A stretch of DNA of 64,000 bases from Nocardioides lijunqiniae (GCF_015024225.1 NZ_JACJGM010000010.1:62001-126000), one strand, 5' to 3'; shown: positions 1 through 9,268, counted from the first letter of the stretch. Numbers and translations are program-made. The notes: generated by a model from the letters alone, not told the origin.

Positions 1-108
1 GCGACGCGGCCGTCGTCGGTGCACCTGGTCGGTGGCGCCGACGTCGCCGCCGAGCTCGACGCCAAGCGCGCGATCGAGCAGGGGACGAGGGTGGCCGCGT
101 CGCTCTGA
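1..108 (+). CDS. C-terminal end of a FadH-like 2,4-dienoyl-CoA reductase / NADH:flavin oxidoreductase (partial)
   Basis: Only the last 35 codons are present, read in frame 1 to the TGA at 106-108. The tail contains the run VGGADVAAELDAKRAI followed by EQGTRVAASL. From memory this resembles the extreme C-terminus of actinobacterial FadH-type enzymes (Old Yellow Enzyme barrel, flavodoxin-like and NAD(P)H-binding domains), which reduce 2,4-dienoyl-CoA during unsaturated fatty acid oxidation; here the GGAD segment would be near the nucleotide-binding fold. No catalytic residue lies in the window. A trimethylamine dehydrogenase-like relative of the same superfamily is the main alternative. Confidence 0.6.
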   Translation, partial: ATRPSSVHLVGGADVAAELDAKRAIEQGTRVAASL

Positions 109-140
109 GGCCTGCTTGGGACTCGCTCTGGGACCCGCCC

Positions 141-3100
141 CTACCGCCGCACCGCCCGGGTGGCCGCGCTGCGCTGGGTGAGCGCTGCGTAGCCGGGCCT
201 GGTGCCGGTGACGCGGACGGTGACCCGCTTGCCGGCGTGGGCCTTCCGGAGGCGGAACGACGTGCCGTCGGCGCCGCGGACGGCCCGGCCGGCGACGTAC
301 CACTGGACGCGCAGCCGCACCGGTCGCGGGCTCCAGGTCCCGGGCCGGACGGTCAGCCGGCGGCCGACCTTCGCGGCTCCGGCGACCACCGGTCGCCGCC
401 CGGTCAGACGTCCCGGGGCGACGGTGGCGGCCTGCGACGTCGCGCTGCTGGGCGGCGAGTACGGGCGGGTGCCCGTGACCGTCACCGACAGCTTGCGACC
501 GACCAGCGCCGGGGGCACCACGAAGGTGCGGCCCGTGGCGCCGCGGACGGGCTGCCCGCCGGCGAGCCACTGGTACGTCAGCGTCGTGCCGGCCGGCCAG
601 GTGCCCGGCGTCGCGGTGAGGGTCTCGCCGACGCGCACCACGCCGCGCACGGACGGGACGCCGGCCTCAGGTGCGCCCGGAGCGGCGACCGTCACGTTGC
701 GGACCTCGGAGACGTCGACGCCGCCGAAGGGGTTCGTCGTCTCGACGAACCACCCGTGCTCGCCCGGGGCGACGTCCCAGTCGACCGTGCGCGTCTCGCC
801 GGACGGCACGCCCTTGAGCACCGCGATCTCGCGGCTGGTGAGGACGTCGGCGCGGAAGCCGTCGGTCGCCAGCGTCTTGGTCGTCGCGTCGATGCCGGCG
901 GCGGCGTAGGGGATCTCGAACTCCTGGTGCTGCAGGTCCAGGGAGGGGTCCTCGGAGTCGAAGTCGTCCAGCGACGGCGAGTAGGTGCGCACGATGATCC
1001 GCTCGCCCTGGTTGTCGAAGTGGAGCAGCCGCAGGTAGCCCAGGCCGCCCTCGGGCAGGCCCTGGTAGTCGAACAGCATCGAGTGGACGGTGCGGTCGGC
1101 GACGCCGTCGCCGTCGTCGTCGAACTCGTCGGTGCGGGTGTAGGCGTCGTGGTAGTGACCCGACGAGACCGCGAAGACGTTGGGGTTGGGCGCCACGACC
1201 TCGTCCATGATCCGCTGCGGGATCGGGCCGAGCCCGCCGGTGGTGAGCATGAACTCGTGAAGGTTCACCCACACCTTGCGCTCGGGGTAGCGGGCGATCA
1301 CCTGGTTCATCCAGGCGATCTCCGCGTCACCCGCGCCCCAGCCCATCGACAGCATCAGGAAGTCGACGCCGTTGGCGCTCACGAGGTCGTAGTGGCCCCG
1401 GTTGTTCTGGTACGACTGGCCGTACCAGGGGTTGCCGGCGTAGCGGGCCTCGCCGAACCACTGACCGAAGGCCTCGTAGTCCTCGTCGTGGTGCCCGACG
1501 TCGTGGTTGCCGGCCAGCACGCCGTAGGGCAGACCGGCCGCGTCGAGCTTGTCGTAGGCCGCGTCCGCCTTCTCCCACTGACGCTGCTGCGACGACACGT
1601 TGACGATGTCGCCGGTGTGGATGACGTACTGCAGGTTCAGCTCGTCGCGCTGGTCGAGGAAGAACTGGTTGATCGCGACCTGGTGCTTGTAGAAGTCGTC
1701 GGTCTCGTTGTAGTACTGCGTGTCCGACTCCCAGCCGATCGTGAAGTCGTACGCCGACCGGGGCGTGACGCCCTTGGTGGAGTACGGCGCCGGGGTGCTG
1801 GCCCGCGTCGAGCGGACCTCGCCCGCGAAGCCCTCGGAGTGCTGCACCAGCACCGTCATCCGGCCGCCCGCCGTGCGGCCGGCCGTGGGGACCGTGGTCT
1901 CCAGGGTGAAGGGCTCGCTGTCGGTCGTGACCTTGCGGGCGACCTCCTCCCAGCCGGCGCCGGCCGAGTCCTGCACGTAGAGCAGCACCTTGGCCCCGGC
2001 GTTGGCCGAGCCGGTCCAGCGCAGCCGCGCCTGCGCGTCCGCACCGGCGTCGGCCGGCACGGCCACCGTGAACAGCTGGTAGGGCAGCTCGGTCTGGGAC
2101 GACACCTCGTGCTCGATGCCGTCGGTGCTCGCGACCTGGGCGAGCTGGGCGTCGGTGAGGACCACCTTGTCGCCGCGGTCGGCCCCGAGCGCGTGACCGG
2201 TCGTGCCGTCGTACGCGCTGACCTCGGCGTCGGTGGGCACGAACGTGTCGCCCTCGCGGAAGGCCATCGTCAGCTCGTCGCCCTCGGGCGAGGACGCGGT
2301 GGCGCTCAGCCGGACGCCGCCGGCCGTGACGGTCTCCCCGTCGCCGGGGCCGCCCAGCTCGGTGTCGGGCCGCTCGTCGGTCGTCGTGAACGTGACCGAG
2401 CGGGTCGTCTCGTTGCCGACCCGGTCGCGCGCCGTGAAGACCGCCACGTGCTCGCCGGGGGTCAGCCGCAGCGAGCCCGTGGCGTGCGGCAGCGTGATCG
2501 GCTCGCCGTCGAGGGTCGCGGTGACCCCGCCGTCGCCCAGGCCGGCGCCGGCGTCGGTCGCGGTGGCGTCGATCGTGAACGGCCCGCGGAGGCGAGCGCC
2601 GTCGGTGAGCGTGGGCGCCACCACCGGGGAGGTGTTGTCGACGACGACGGTGCGGCTCACGCCGACCGCGTCCGTGGCCGCGGTGACCGTGTGCGGCCCG
2701 TCGGCCACGGTGGTGGTGTCCCACTGGTGGGCCAGCGAGTCGAAGGCGTCGTCGGGGATGGTGAACGTGGCGGTGAAGTAGACCTGCGTGGCGTCGGCGA
2801 AGCCGATCCGGGTCGCCGGGTCGGGGCAGGCGCGCACCGTCGGCTCCTGTCCCTCGCCGGCGCCGCCACAGGTGGCCGGTCGCAGCACGCGACCGTCCGG
2901 CAGGGCCAGGCGCAGGTTGAGCGCCGAGAAGTCGTCGTTGTTCTCGTTCGGGTCGGGCTGCGGGAACGCCTTGGTGCCGGCGTAGATGCCGACCGTGAGC
3001 GCCTGGCCCTTGACGACCTTCTCGACCGGCACCGTCGCGGTGACGGTCTCGATCCGCTCGTAGAAGCCCTCGTCGAAGACGGTCAGGACGTCCTCGCCCA

Positions 3101-6100
3101 TGCGGACGCCGTTGCGGAAGAACGCGTCGGTGTTGGTGGCCTCGAAGGCGAAGATCGGGGCACCCTCGAGCGCCGGGACCGGCGCCGGGACCTGCTGGCC
3201 GTCGACGGCCAGGCGCAGCGCTGCCGGGTCGTCGGCGGTGGTCGCCGCGAGCCGCGTCGTCCCGCCGACGTAATCGCCCTCCTTGACGTTGAGCCGCACG
3301 GGCGCGGGCTCGGCCTCGGCGAGCTCGATGCGCTTCGGGCCCAGCGTGCTGGTGTTGGTGCCGTCGGAGGTGGTGACGGTGTACTCCACCCAGCGCTTGC
3401 CGTAGAGGTCGACGGCCGGCACGGAGTAGGCGTAGCGGTCGGGCGCGGCGAACCGGAGGTAGCGGGTGACCGGCTCGTCGACGTCGGTGCCGATGGTCAG
3501 CGCCACCGTGCGGACCTGCTGGGCGTCGGTGACGCCGAACTCCAGCGCGAGGTCCTCGGTGTCGGGGGTCTCGGTGCCGCCGGTGAGGTCGGTGATCGCC
3601 GGGGCGAGCGCGTCGTCGGGCGTGGCCACGAGACCGGCCGGGACCTGGTCGGGGGCCGCGTAGCCGGGCGTCGCGGTCCCGGTGCCGACACGGGTCTGGA
3701 GGGTCCCGGAGTCCCAGCGGTACTGCAGCGGCTGGTCGGCCACGGTGTCGGCGTCGGTCAGGTAGTGGGCCCGGCTGACGTCGTACCCGCTGTTGGTCAT
3801 CACCTGGATGCCGCGCAGGCCGGCGTTGGACATGCCGGCCGAGGTGATCTCGACGAGGTCCTCGCCCGCGGTGAGGCGGGCGCCGAAGTGGGCGTTGAAG
3901 TCGGCCGCCGTGAGCGCGGCGTTCTGCGGGTTCTTGACCCACAGGACCAGGGTGCGACCGGGCTGGATGACCGGGTCTGCGGGCACTGCGGGCCACAGCG
4001 CGCTGTTGGTCGTGACGCCGCTGGCGTCGATGTAGAGGTAGTTGATCGTGAAGTCGGCGAAGCTCACGGGCTCGTCGGAGGCGTTGTAGACCTCGACGAA
4101 CTCGTAGCCGTCGGCGCTGCCGACGTTGGCGGTGTCGGGGGCGACCTCGGTCACCTGGAGCAGCGGGGCGTCGAGCGCGGGGTCCGCGGCGGGCGGCGGG
4201 CCCTGCACCGGGACGCGGGGGCCTTCCGGCTCCTCGGTCGGCTCCTCCGTGGGCTCCTCGGTCGGGTCCGGGTCGGGTGCCGTGAGCTGGGCGGCCTCGA
4301 CGGTGCCGGCGGTGTACGGCGCGAGGTCGGCGTGGACGCGGGCGAGCTTGCCCGTGGCCGGGACGCCGAAGTGGGTCGAGGCGTTCGGCGTGGCGGTGCG
4401 CGCCGGGTAGAGCGACCAGGAGACGGCGGAGCCGGCCTGGTCGACGCGGACGCCGCGCGGGCCGCCGTTGGCCATGCCGCTCTGGCCGGTGACGTGGTAG
4501 ACGAGTGCGTCCGGGGCGGCACCCACGGCCGCGCGGAACTCGGCGTCGGTGTGCGCGAAGCTGTCGACGTTGCCGCTGGCGTACTGCAGCCAGAACAGCG
4601 CCACGCCGTGGGCGGGGATCGTCGCGCTGGAGTCGGCGACCGTCAGCGGCTTGTCGCTCGCGCTGGTGCCGGCCTCCGAGAAGATGTAGGTGAGGCCCAC
4701 GCCCTGGGTGACGTCGATCGGGGCGTCGGTCGTGTTGGCGACCTCGAAGAACTCGTAGTGGTCGTCACCGGTGTTGTCCGGCGCGATCTCGGTGACCAGC
4801 AGGGGCGGCGTGCTCCCGGCCGGCGTGCTGGGCTCCTCGCTGGGCTCCTCGCTGGGCTCCTCGCTGGGCTCCTCGGTCGGCTCCTCGGTGGGGGTCCCCA
4901 CCTGGGCCGGGTCGACGGTGCCGGGAGTCGGGGCCTGCTGCTGGCCGTGGACGCTGAGCTGGGTGCTGCCGGCCGTGGTGGGCCGGCCGTAGGTGACGGT
5001 CCTGTCCGAGGCGACGTCCGTGGCGGTCCAGGTGATGCGGGACAGCTCGGTGCCGCCCTGCGTGACGTACATCGAGGTGCCGGAGTTGTTCAGCCCGTCC
5101 TGACCGGTGAGGTGCGCCAGCGGGTAGTCGCCGGTCACGCCGAGCCCGGCGTAGAAGTCGCGGAACTGCTGGTCCGTGAGGCGGGCGTCCGGGCCGCCGG
5201 TGGCGGTCGCGTCGCGGTACTTGCTGTTCTTCACCCACAGCACGACGGTGCCGCGCGCGGGCACCACGGTGCCCGGGTCGTAGGCGAGGGTCCTGGGGGT
5301 CGAGCCGCTGAGGTAGACGACCTGGACGCCCGCGGCCGTGAGGTCGATCGCGGTCCCGGTCGTGTTGGTCAGCTCGATGAACTCCCACGCGTCGGCCGAC
5401 GTCCCGTCGGCGGCCGGCATGTTGCCGGAGTTGACGTTGACCTCGGTGATCATCAGCGACGGCGCGGCGACCGGGCCGCTCGGCGGGGTGCTCGTGGGGT
5501 CCGTCGGCAGCTCGGTGGGGCTGGGGTTGTCGGTCGGGGACGGCTGGTCCGTGGGCGACGGCTGCTCCGTCGGCGACGGGGCGTCCGTCGGCGAGGGCTG
5601 GTCCGTGGGCGACGGGGTGTCCGTGGGAGTGGGCGTCGGCGTCGGGGTGGGCGTCGGGTCCTCGGTGGGGGCGGTGGCGCCGGGGGTCAGCTGCTGGGCG
5701 GCGACGGCGCCGGGCGTCGGCACGGCCTTGCGGGCGTAGAGGGTCGCGTCCGTGGTGGCGGCCGCCGGGACGGCGTACTCGGCGGCGGTGCCGGCGCCCT
5801 GGTCGGTGCCGGGCAGGTAGGCGGAGCGGCTGACCACCGCGCCGGAGCGCTGGATGCTGACCGGGAGCGGGGCGGTGCCGGAGTTGGCCATGCCGTTCTG
5901 GCCGGTGAGGTGGATGACCGGGGCGTCGGAGGCGACGCCGTAGTGGGCCCAGAAGTCGGTGTCGGAGAAGAGCAGGGAGTTGGGGCTGCCGGAGCTGTAG
6001 CCGTCGGCGCTGCCGGACTGGTAGCGCAGCCAGAGCACCGCGGTGCCGTGGGCCGGGACGACGGTCGGGGCGACGGAGTCGGCGGCCACCGTCAGCGCGG

Positions 6101-6398
6101 CGGCGCGGTAGTGCAGCGTGTAGCCGGCCGTCGCGAGGTCGATGTCGGCGTCGGTGGTGTTGGTGACCTCGAGGTACTCGAAGTTGTCCTGGCTGCTCGC
6201 CCGCCCGGCGACCTGGTGGCTGCCGTTGTCGGCGACGACCTCGGAGACGAAGAGCGGCGGCAGCTCGGCCGCCGCCCGCGCGGGCGCGGCCTGCGAGGAG
6301 GCGGCCAGCACGGGACCCCCGGTCGCCAGCACCCCGAGGGAGAGTGCGGCGGCCAGGATGCGGCCGGTGGTGCACGACCGCGGGGTGTTCGAGAGCAT
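141..6398 (-). CDS. Giant secreted protein: four lamin-tail domains, metallophosphoesterase, C-terminal Ig-like repeats
   Basis: 2085 residues. A Sec signal peptide (about 1-33, ending near LAASSQA) precedes four lamin-tail (LTD) modules at roughly 48-200, 313-480, 540-690 and 760-900. They are joined by low-complexity linkers rich in PSPTDQ, PTEEP and SEEP repeats. Ig/beta-sandwich segments follow (about 930-1540), then a calcineurin-like phosphoesterase at about 1548-1800 showing SDTQ, HTGDIVN, AGNHD, NLHEF and SGHYHD, so the metal ligands look intact. Two short Ig-like repeats (PGTWPAGTTLTYQW type) end the protein. It probably acts outside the cell on phosphoesters while the LTDs bind a surface or polymer; the substrate is unknown. 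No LPXTG anchor is visible. AAGGTGG sits before the ATG, so this gene is not leaderless. It is transcribed alone, away from the PLP enzyme gene. Confidence 0.85.
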   Translation of the reverse strand: MLSNTPRSCTTGRILAAALSLGVLATGGPVLAASSQAAPARAAAELPPLFVSEVVADNGSHQVAGRASSQDNFEYLEVTNTTDADIDLATAGYTLHYRAAALTVAADSVAPTVVPAHGTAVLWLRYQSGSADGYSSGSPNSLLFSDTDFWAHYGVASDAPVIHLTGQNGMANSGTAPLPVSIQRSGAVVSRSAYLPGTDQGAGTAAEYAVPAAATTDATLYARKAVPTPGAVAAQQLTPGATAPTEDPTPTPTPTPTPTDTPSPTDQPSPTDAPSPTEQPSPTDQPSPTDNPSPTELPTDPTSTPPSGPVAAPSLMITEVNVNSGNMPAADGTSADAWEFIELTNTTGTAIDLTAAGVQVVYLSGSTPRTLAYDPGTVVPARGTVVLWVKNSKYRDATATGGPDARLTDQQFRDFYAGLGVTGDYPLAHLTGQDGLNNSGTSMYVTQGGTELSRITWTATDVASDRTVTYGRPTTAGSTQLSVHGQQQAPTPGTVDPAQVGTPTEEPTEEPSEEPSEEPSEEPSTPAGSTPPLLVTEIAPDNTGDDHYEFFEVANTTDAPIDVTQGVGLTYIFSEAGTSASDKPLTVADSSATIPAHGVALFWLQYASGNVDSFAHTDAEFRAAVGAAPDALVYHVTGQSGMANGGPRGVRVDQAGSAVSWSLYPARTATPNASTHFGVPATGKLARVHADLAPYTAGTVEAAQLTAPDPDPTEEPTEEPTEEPEGPRVPVQGPPPAADPALDAPLLQVTEVAPDTANVGSADGYEFVEVYNASDEPVSFADFTINYLYIDASGVTTNSALWPAVPADPVIQPGRTLVLWVKNPQNAALTAADFNAHFGARLTAGEDLVEITSAGMSNAGLRGIQVMTNSGYDVSRAHYLTDADTVADQPLQYRWDSGTLQTRVGTGTATPGYAAPDQVPAGLVATPDDALAPAITDLTGGTETPDTEDLALEFGVTDAQQVRTVALTIGTDVDEPVTRYLRFAAPDRYAYSVPAVDLYGKRWVEYTVTTSDGTNTSTLGPKRIELAEAEPAPVRLNVKEGDYVGGTTRLAATTADDPAALRLAVDGQQVPAPVPALEGAPIFAFEATNTDAFFRNGVRMGEDVLTVFDEGFYERIETVTATVPVEKVVKGQALTVGIYAGTKAFPQPDPNENNDDFSALNLRLALPDGRVLRPATCGGAGEGQEPTVRACPDPATRIGFADATQVYFTATFTIPDDAFDSLAHQWDTTTVADGPHTVTAATDAVGVSRTVVVDNTSPVVAPTLTDGARLRGPFTIDATATDAGAGLGDGGVTATLDGEPITLPHATGSLRLTPGEHVAVFTARDRVGNETTRSVTFTTTDERPDTELGGPGDGETVTAGGVRLSATASSPEGDELTMAFREGDTFVPTDAEVSAYDGTTGHALGADRGDKVVLTDAQLAQVASTDGIEHEVSSQTELPYQLFTVAVPADAGADAQARLRWTGSANAGAKVLLYVQDSAGAGWEEVARKVTTDSEPFTLETTVPTAGRTAGGRMTVLVQHSEGFAGEVRSTRASTPAPYSTKGVTPRSAYDFTIGWESDTQYYNETDDFYKHQVAINQFFLDQRDELNLQYVIHTGDIVNVSSQQRQWEKADAAYDKLDAAGLPYGVLAGNHDVGHHDEDYEAFGQWFGEARYAGNPWYGQSYQNNRGHYDLVSANGVDFLMLSMGWGAGDAEIAWMNQVIARYPERKVWVNLHEFMLTTGGLGPIPQRIMDEVVAPNPNVFAVSSGHYHDAYTRTDEFDDDGDGVADRTVHSMLFDYQGLPEGGLGYLRLLHFDNQGERIIVRTYSPSLDDFDSEDPSLDLQHQEFEIPYAAAGIDATTKTLATDGFRADVLTSREIAVLKGVPSGETRTVDWDVAPGEHGWFVETTNPFGGVDVSEVRNVTVAAPGAPEAGVPSVRGVVRVGETLTATPGTWPAGTTLTYQWLAGGQPVRGATGRTFVVPPALVGRKLSVTVTGTRPYSPPSSATSQAATVAPGRLTGRRPVVAGAAKVGRRLTVRPGTWSPRPVRLRVQWYVAGRAVRGADGTSFRLRKAHAGKRVTVRVTGTRPGYAALTQRSAATRAVRR

Positions 6399-6524
6399 CC
6401 GGTTCCACCTTCTGTTGTGACGGGCGGCCGGAGAGTCTCAGGGTCGGGGTCCCGGTGGTCGAACGTCGTGTGGCCGCGAGGTGGACGGCAGTCGAGCGGT
6501 TCGTGGTGGTCCCCGGGCGGCGGC

Positions 6525-6530
6525 TACCGT
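6525..6530 (+). promoter_or_regulatory. Leaderless-type -10 for the PLP enzyme gene
   Basis: TACCGT is followed by seven bases and then the GTG at 6538. No Shine-Dalgarno sequence fits in that gap. The placement supports GTG 6538 as the start, rather than the GTG further upstream at 6481, and suggests transcription begins at the start codon. Confidence 0.5.
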
Positions 6531-6537
6531 CGGCCGG

Positions 6538-7698
6538 GTGATCCGCGACCTGACCGACGAGGAAGCCCGCCGTGCCCTGCTGCTGAAGTGGGGGGAGGTC
6601 GAGCCCGACGTGCTGCCCGCGTGGGTGGCCGAGATGGACTACGCGCTGGCGCCGCCGATCGCCGAGGCCCTGCAGCAGGCCGTGACCGACGGCATCACCG
6701 GCTACCCGCCGCTGGGCACCGGCGGCGAGCTCGGCCGGGCGTACGCCGGATGGGCGCGGCGGCAGTTCGGCGCCGAGGTCGACCCCGAGCTGGTCATCCC
6801 GACGGTCGACGTCACGGCCGGGATGCGCGTGGCTCTCGACGCGCTGTCGGAGCCGGGTCCCGTGGTGATGCCGGTGCCGGCGTACTCCCCGCAGCTCGAC
6901 CTCGCCCAGGTGACCGGACGGGAGCGGGTCGACCTGCCGCTCGACCCCGACGCGCCGCGCGCCGAGCTCGACCTCGACCGCCTGGACCGGCTGTTCGCCG
7001 ACGGCGCCCGCACGCTGCTGCTGACCCAGCCGCACAACCCGTGGGGCCGGGTCTTCACGCGCGCCGAGCTCGAGGGCGTCCGCGACGTGGTGGTGCGCCA
7101 CGGCGCCCGGGTGGTCTCCGACGAGATCCACGCGGGGCTGGTGCTCGAGGGCGCCGAGCACGTCCCCTACCTCTCGGTCGAGGGCACCGCCGACCACGCC
7201 GTCGCGCTCGTGGCGGCCTCCAAGGCCTTCAACGTCGCCGGCCTGCGCTGCGCGCAGATCGTCAGCGGCGACCGCGCGACCTTCGAGCGGCTCGCCGGCG
7301 TGCCGATGGTGCGCAACGACTCGTGGTCCCCCCTCGGCGTCATCGCGGCCGTGGCCGCCTACACCGACGGCGACCCGTGGCTCGACGCGCTGCGCGCCCG
7401 GCTGTCCTCGCAGCGCGACCTGCTGGGCGAGCTCCTCGCCGAGCACCTGCCCCAGGCACGCATGCGCGCGCTCGAGGCGACGTACCTGGCGTGGCTCGAC
7501 CTGCGCGCCTACGGCCACGACGACCCCGCGGCGGTCGCGCTCGAGCGCGGCCGCGTGCGCCTCGCCCCGGGCCACGACTACCAGCCCGGCCTGGCCGGGC
7601 ACGTGCGGCTGAACGTCGCCACCTCGCCCGCCAGGTTGACGGAGATCGTTCGCCGGCTGGCCACCTCGATGGAGGCGGGAGACACCTCGCGCTCCTAG
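6538..7698 (+). CDS. PatB/MalY-type PLP-dependent aminotransferase or C-S lyase
   Basis: 386 residues with the fold-type I layout of the MalY/PatB group. WVAEMDYALAPPI is the hallmark N-terminal segment, QPHNPWGRVF supplies the Asn that contacts the cofactor ring, DEIHAGL supplies the Asp that pairs with the pyridine nitrogen, and ASKAFNVAGLRCAQIV carries the Schiff-base lysine, Lys229. Family members cleave cystathionine or other cysteine conjugates, or act as aminotransferases; the substrate cannot be read from sequence. GTG 6538 is chosen because a TACCGT -10 lies seven bases before it and family homology starts at about IRDLTDEEARR. The gene ends ten bases before ugd and its TAG stop forms part of the ugd -10. 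Confidence 0.85.
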   Translation: MIRDLTDEEARRALLLKWGEVEPDVLPAWVAEMDYALAPPIAEALQQAVTDGITGYPPLGTGGELGRAYAGWARRQFGAEVDPELVIPTVDVTAGMRVALDALSEPGPVVMPVPAYSPQLDLAQVTGRERVDLPLDPDAPRAELDLDRLDRLFADGARTLLLTQPHNPWGRVFTRAELEGVRDVVVRHGARVVSDEIHAGLVLEGAEHVPYLSVEGTADHAVALVAASKAFNVAGLRCAQIVSGDRATFERLAGVPMVRNDSWSPLGVIAAVAAYTDGDPWLDALRARLSSQRDLLGELLAEHLPQARMRALEATYLAWLDLRAYGHDDPAAVALERGRVRLAPGHDYQPGLAGHVRLNVATSPARLTEIVRRLATSMEAGDTSRS

Positions 7699-7701
7699 CG
7701 T
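7696..7701 (+). promoter_or_regulatory. -10 element of ugd, built on the upstream stop codon
   Basis: TAGCGT lies seven bases before the GTG start at 7709. Its first three bases are the TAG stop of the upstream PLP enzyme gene, so termination codon and promoter share sequence. The ugd mRNA would be leaderless. Confidence 0.5.
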
Positions 7702-7708
7702 CGGCGCC

Positions 7709-9022
7709 GTGGAGACCACGGTCATCGGCTGCGGGTACCTCGGCGCGACCCACGCCGCCTGCCTCGCAGAGCTCGGGTACGACGTCCTCGGCGTCGAGGT
7801 CGACGCCACCAAGCGGGAGCTGCTCGCGGCCGGGCGGGTGCCGTTCTACGAGCCCGGGCTGCAGGACCTGCTCGCGAAGCACGTGGCGAGCGGCCGCCTG
7901 CGGTTCACCGACTCCTTCGAGGAGGCCGCGGCCTTCGCCGACCTGCACTTCCTGTGCGTCGGCACGCCGCAGCTGGCCTCGAGCATGGGCGCCGACACCT
8001 CGCAGGTCGAGGCCGCGGTGCGCGCGCTGGCGCCGTACCTGGACGGCCCGTCGTACGTCGTCGGCAAGTCGACCGTCCCGGTCGGCACCGCGGAGCGGAT
8101 GGCCACGCTGCTCGCCGAGCTCTCGCCCGTCGGCGCGGAGGCGGAGCTGGCGTGGAACCCGGAGTTCCTGCGCGAGGGCTTCGCGGTCGCGGACACGCTG
8201 GCGCCGGACCGGATCGTGCTGGGCGTGGCCACGGAGAGGGCCGAGAAGGTGCTGCGCGAGCTCTACGCGCCGCTGCTCGACGCCGGCACGCCGCTGGTCG
8301 TCACCGACTACGCCACCGCCGAGCTCGTGAAGGTCGCCGCCAACGCCTTCCTGGCCACCAAGATCTCCTTCATCAACGCGGTGGCCGAGGTCTGCGAGGC
8401 GGCCGGCGCCGACGTCGTGGACCTCGCCGACGCGATCGGCCACGACGCCCGCATCGGGCGGCGCTTCCTCAACGCCGGCATCGGCTTCGGCGGCGGCTGC
8501 CTGCCCAAGGACATCCGTGCCTTCGTGCACCGCGCCGGCGAGCTCGGCGTCGACGACGCGCTGGCCTTCCTGCGCCAGGTCGACGACGTCAACCAGCGCC
8601 AGCGGCAGCGGGTCGCCCGGATCGCCACGGCGATGCTCGGCGGCAGCGTGACCCGGTCGCGGATCTGCGTGTGGGGGGCGGCCTTCAAGCCCGACAGCGA
8701 CGACGTCCGCGACTCCCCGGCCCTCTCGATCGCCGGGCGGCTGCACGTGCGCGGCGCGCACGTGACCGTCTACGACCCGCAGGCCACCGAGACCGCGCGG
8801 GCCCGCTTCCCCACGCTGGACTACGTCTCTTCCGCGGTCGACGCCGCACGCGACGCCGACCTGGTGCTGCACCTCACCGAGTGGCCGGAGTTCCGGGCCG
8901 TCGACATCGCCGAGGTCTCCGCCGTCGTACGACGACAGCAGCTGTTGGACGGCCGCAACGTGCTCGACCTGCCGTCCTGGCGCGCCGCGGGGTGGACCGC
9001 GCGCGGGCTCGGGCGCGGCTGA
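7709..9022 (+). CDS. ugd: UDP-glucose 6-dehydrogenase
   Basis: 437 residues. It oxidises UDP-glucose to UDP-glucuronate with two NAD+ in the cytosol, supplying sugar for envelope polysaccharide. The N-terminal Rossmann motif is GCGYLGATHA followed by the acidic end of beta-2 (VEVD). NPEFLREGFA and GFGGGCLPKD are the family signatures, and the thiohemiacetal-forming cysteine is Cys264. The C-terminal NAD-type domain contains WGAAFKPDSDDVRDSP. Length is normal for the Ugd/TuaD family. The GTG start follows a TAGCGT -10 by seven bases and has no ribosome binding site. No glycosyltransferase genes are adjacent. UDP-ManNAc dehydrogenase is a less likely alternative. Confidence 0.9.
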   Translation: METTVIGCGYLGATHAACLAELGYDVLGVEVDATKRELLAAGRVPFYEPGLQDLLAKHVASGRLRFTDSFEEAAAFADLHFLCVGTPQLASSMGADTSQVEAAVRALAPYLDGPSYVVGKSTVPVGTAERMATLLAELSPVGAEAELAWNPEFLREGFAVADTLAPDRIVLGVATERAEKVLRELYAPLLDAGTPLVVTDYATAELVKVAANAFLATKISFINAVAEVCEAAGADVVDLADAIGHDARIGRRFLNAGIGFGGGCLPKDIRAFVHRAGELGVDDALAFLRQVDDVNQRQRQRVARIATAMLGGSVTRSRICVWGAAFKPDSDDVRDSPALSIAGRLHVRGAHVTVYDPQATETARARFPTLDYVSSAVDAARDADLVLHLTEWPEFRAVDIAEVSAVVRRQQLLDGRNVLDLPSWRAAGWTARGLGRG

Positions 9023-9040
9023 GCGCTGCGCGGCGACGCC

Positions 9041-9268
9041 TCAGCGCGGCTCGACGCGGAGCAGGTCCCCCGGCTGGCAGCCGAGGACGTCGCAGATGGC
9101 CGTGAGGGTGTTGAAGCGGACGGCGCGGGCGCGACCGTTCTTGAGCACCGAGAGGTTGACGACCGTGATGCCCACGCGGTCGGCGAGCTCGGTCAGCGTC
9201 ATCCCGTGCTCGAGCAGCAACTCGTCGAGACGCACCACCACGCGGTGGTCCTGTCCTGAGGCGCTCAT
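9041..9268 (-). CDS. Small Cro/C1-type HTH regulator
   Basis: 75 residues that are almost entirely one XRE-type helix-turn-helix: LDELLLEHGMTLTELADRVG, then ITVVNLSVLKNGRARAVRF, then NTLTAICDVLGCQPGDLL. It lacks a sensor domain and resembles the YozG-like regulators usually encoded beside DUF2975 membrane proteins. The ATG overlaps the stop of the DUF2975 gene in an ATGA, so the two are co-transcribed and probably translationally coupled. A likely role, inferred, is autoregulation of the pair through the palindrome at 9956-9972. The gene converges on ugd with 18 bases between stop codons. Confidence 0.85.
   Translation of the reverse strand: MSASGQDHRVVVRLDELLLEHGMTLTELADRVGITVVNLSVLKNGRARAVRFNTLTAICDVLGCQPGDLLRVEPR

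Noticed and set aside
5500-5660. Non-coding tandem repeat locus
   Set aside because: The repeat is in frame and encodes the PSPTDQ linker of the lamin-tail protein.
237-8330. Very long open frame on the plus strand opposite the lamin-tail protein
   Set aside because: It is antisense to motif-bearing genes and its translation is Arg/Gly/Ala-rich without any domain. High GC removes stop codons from such frames. The same holds for other long antisense frames, for example at 28502-32503 and 32613-37682.
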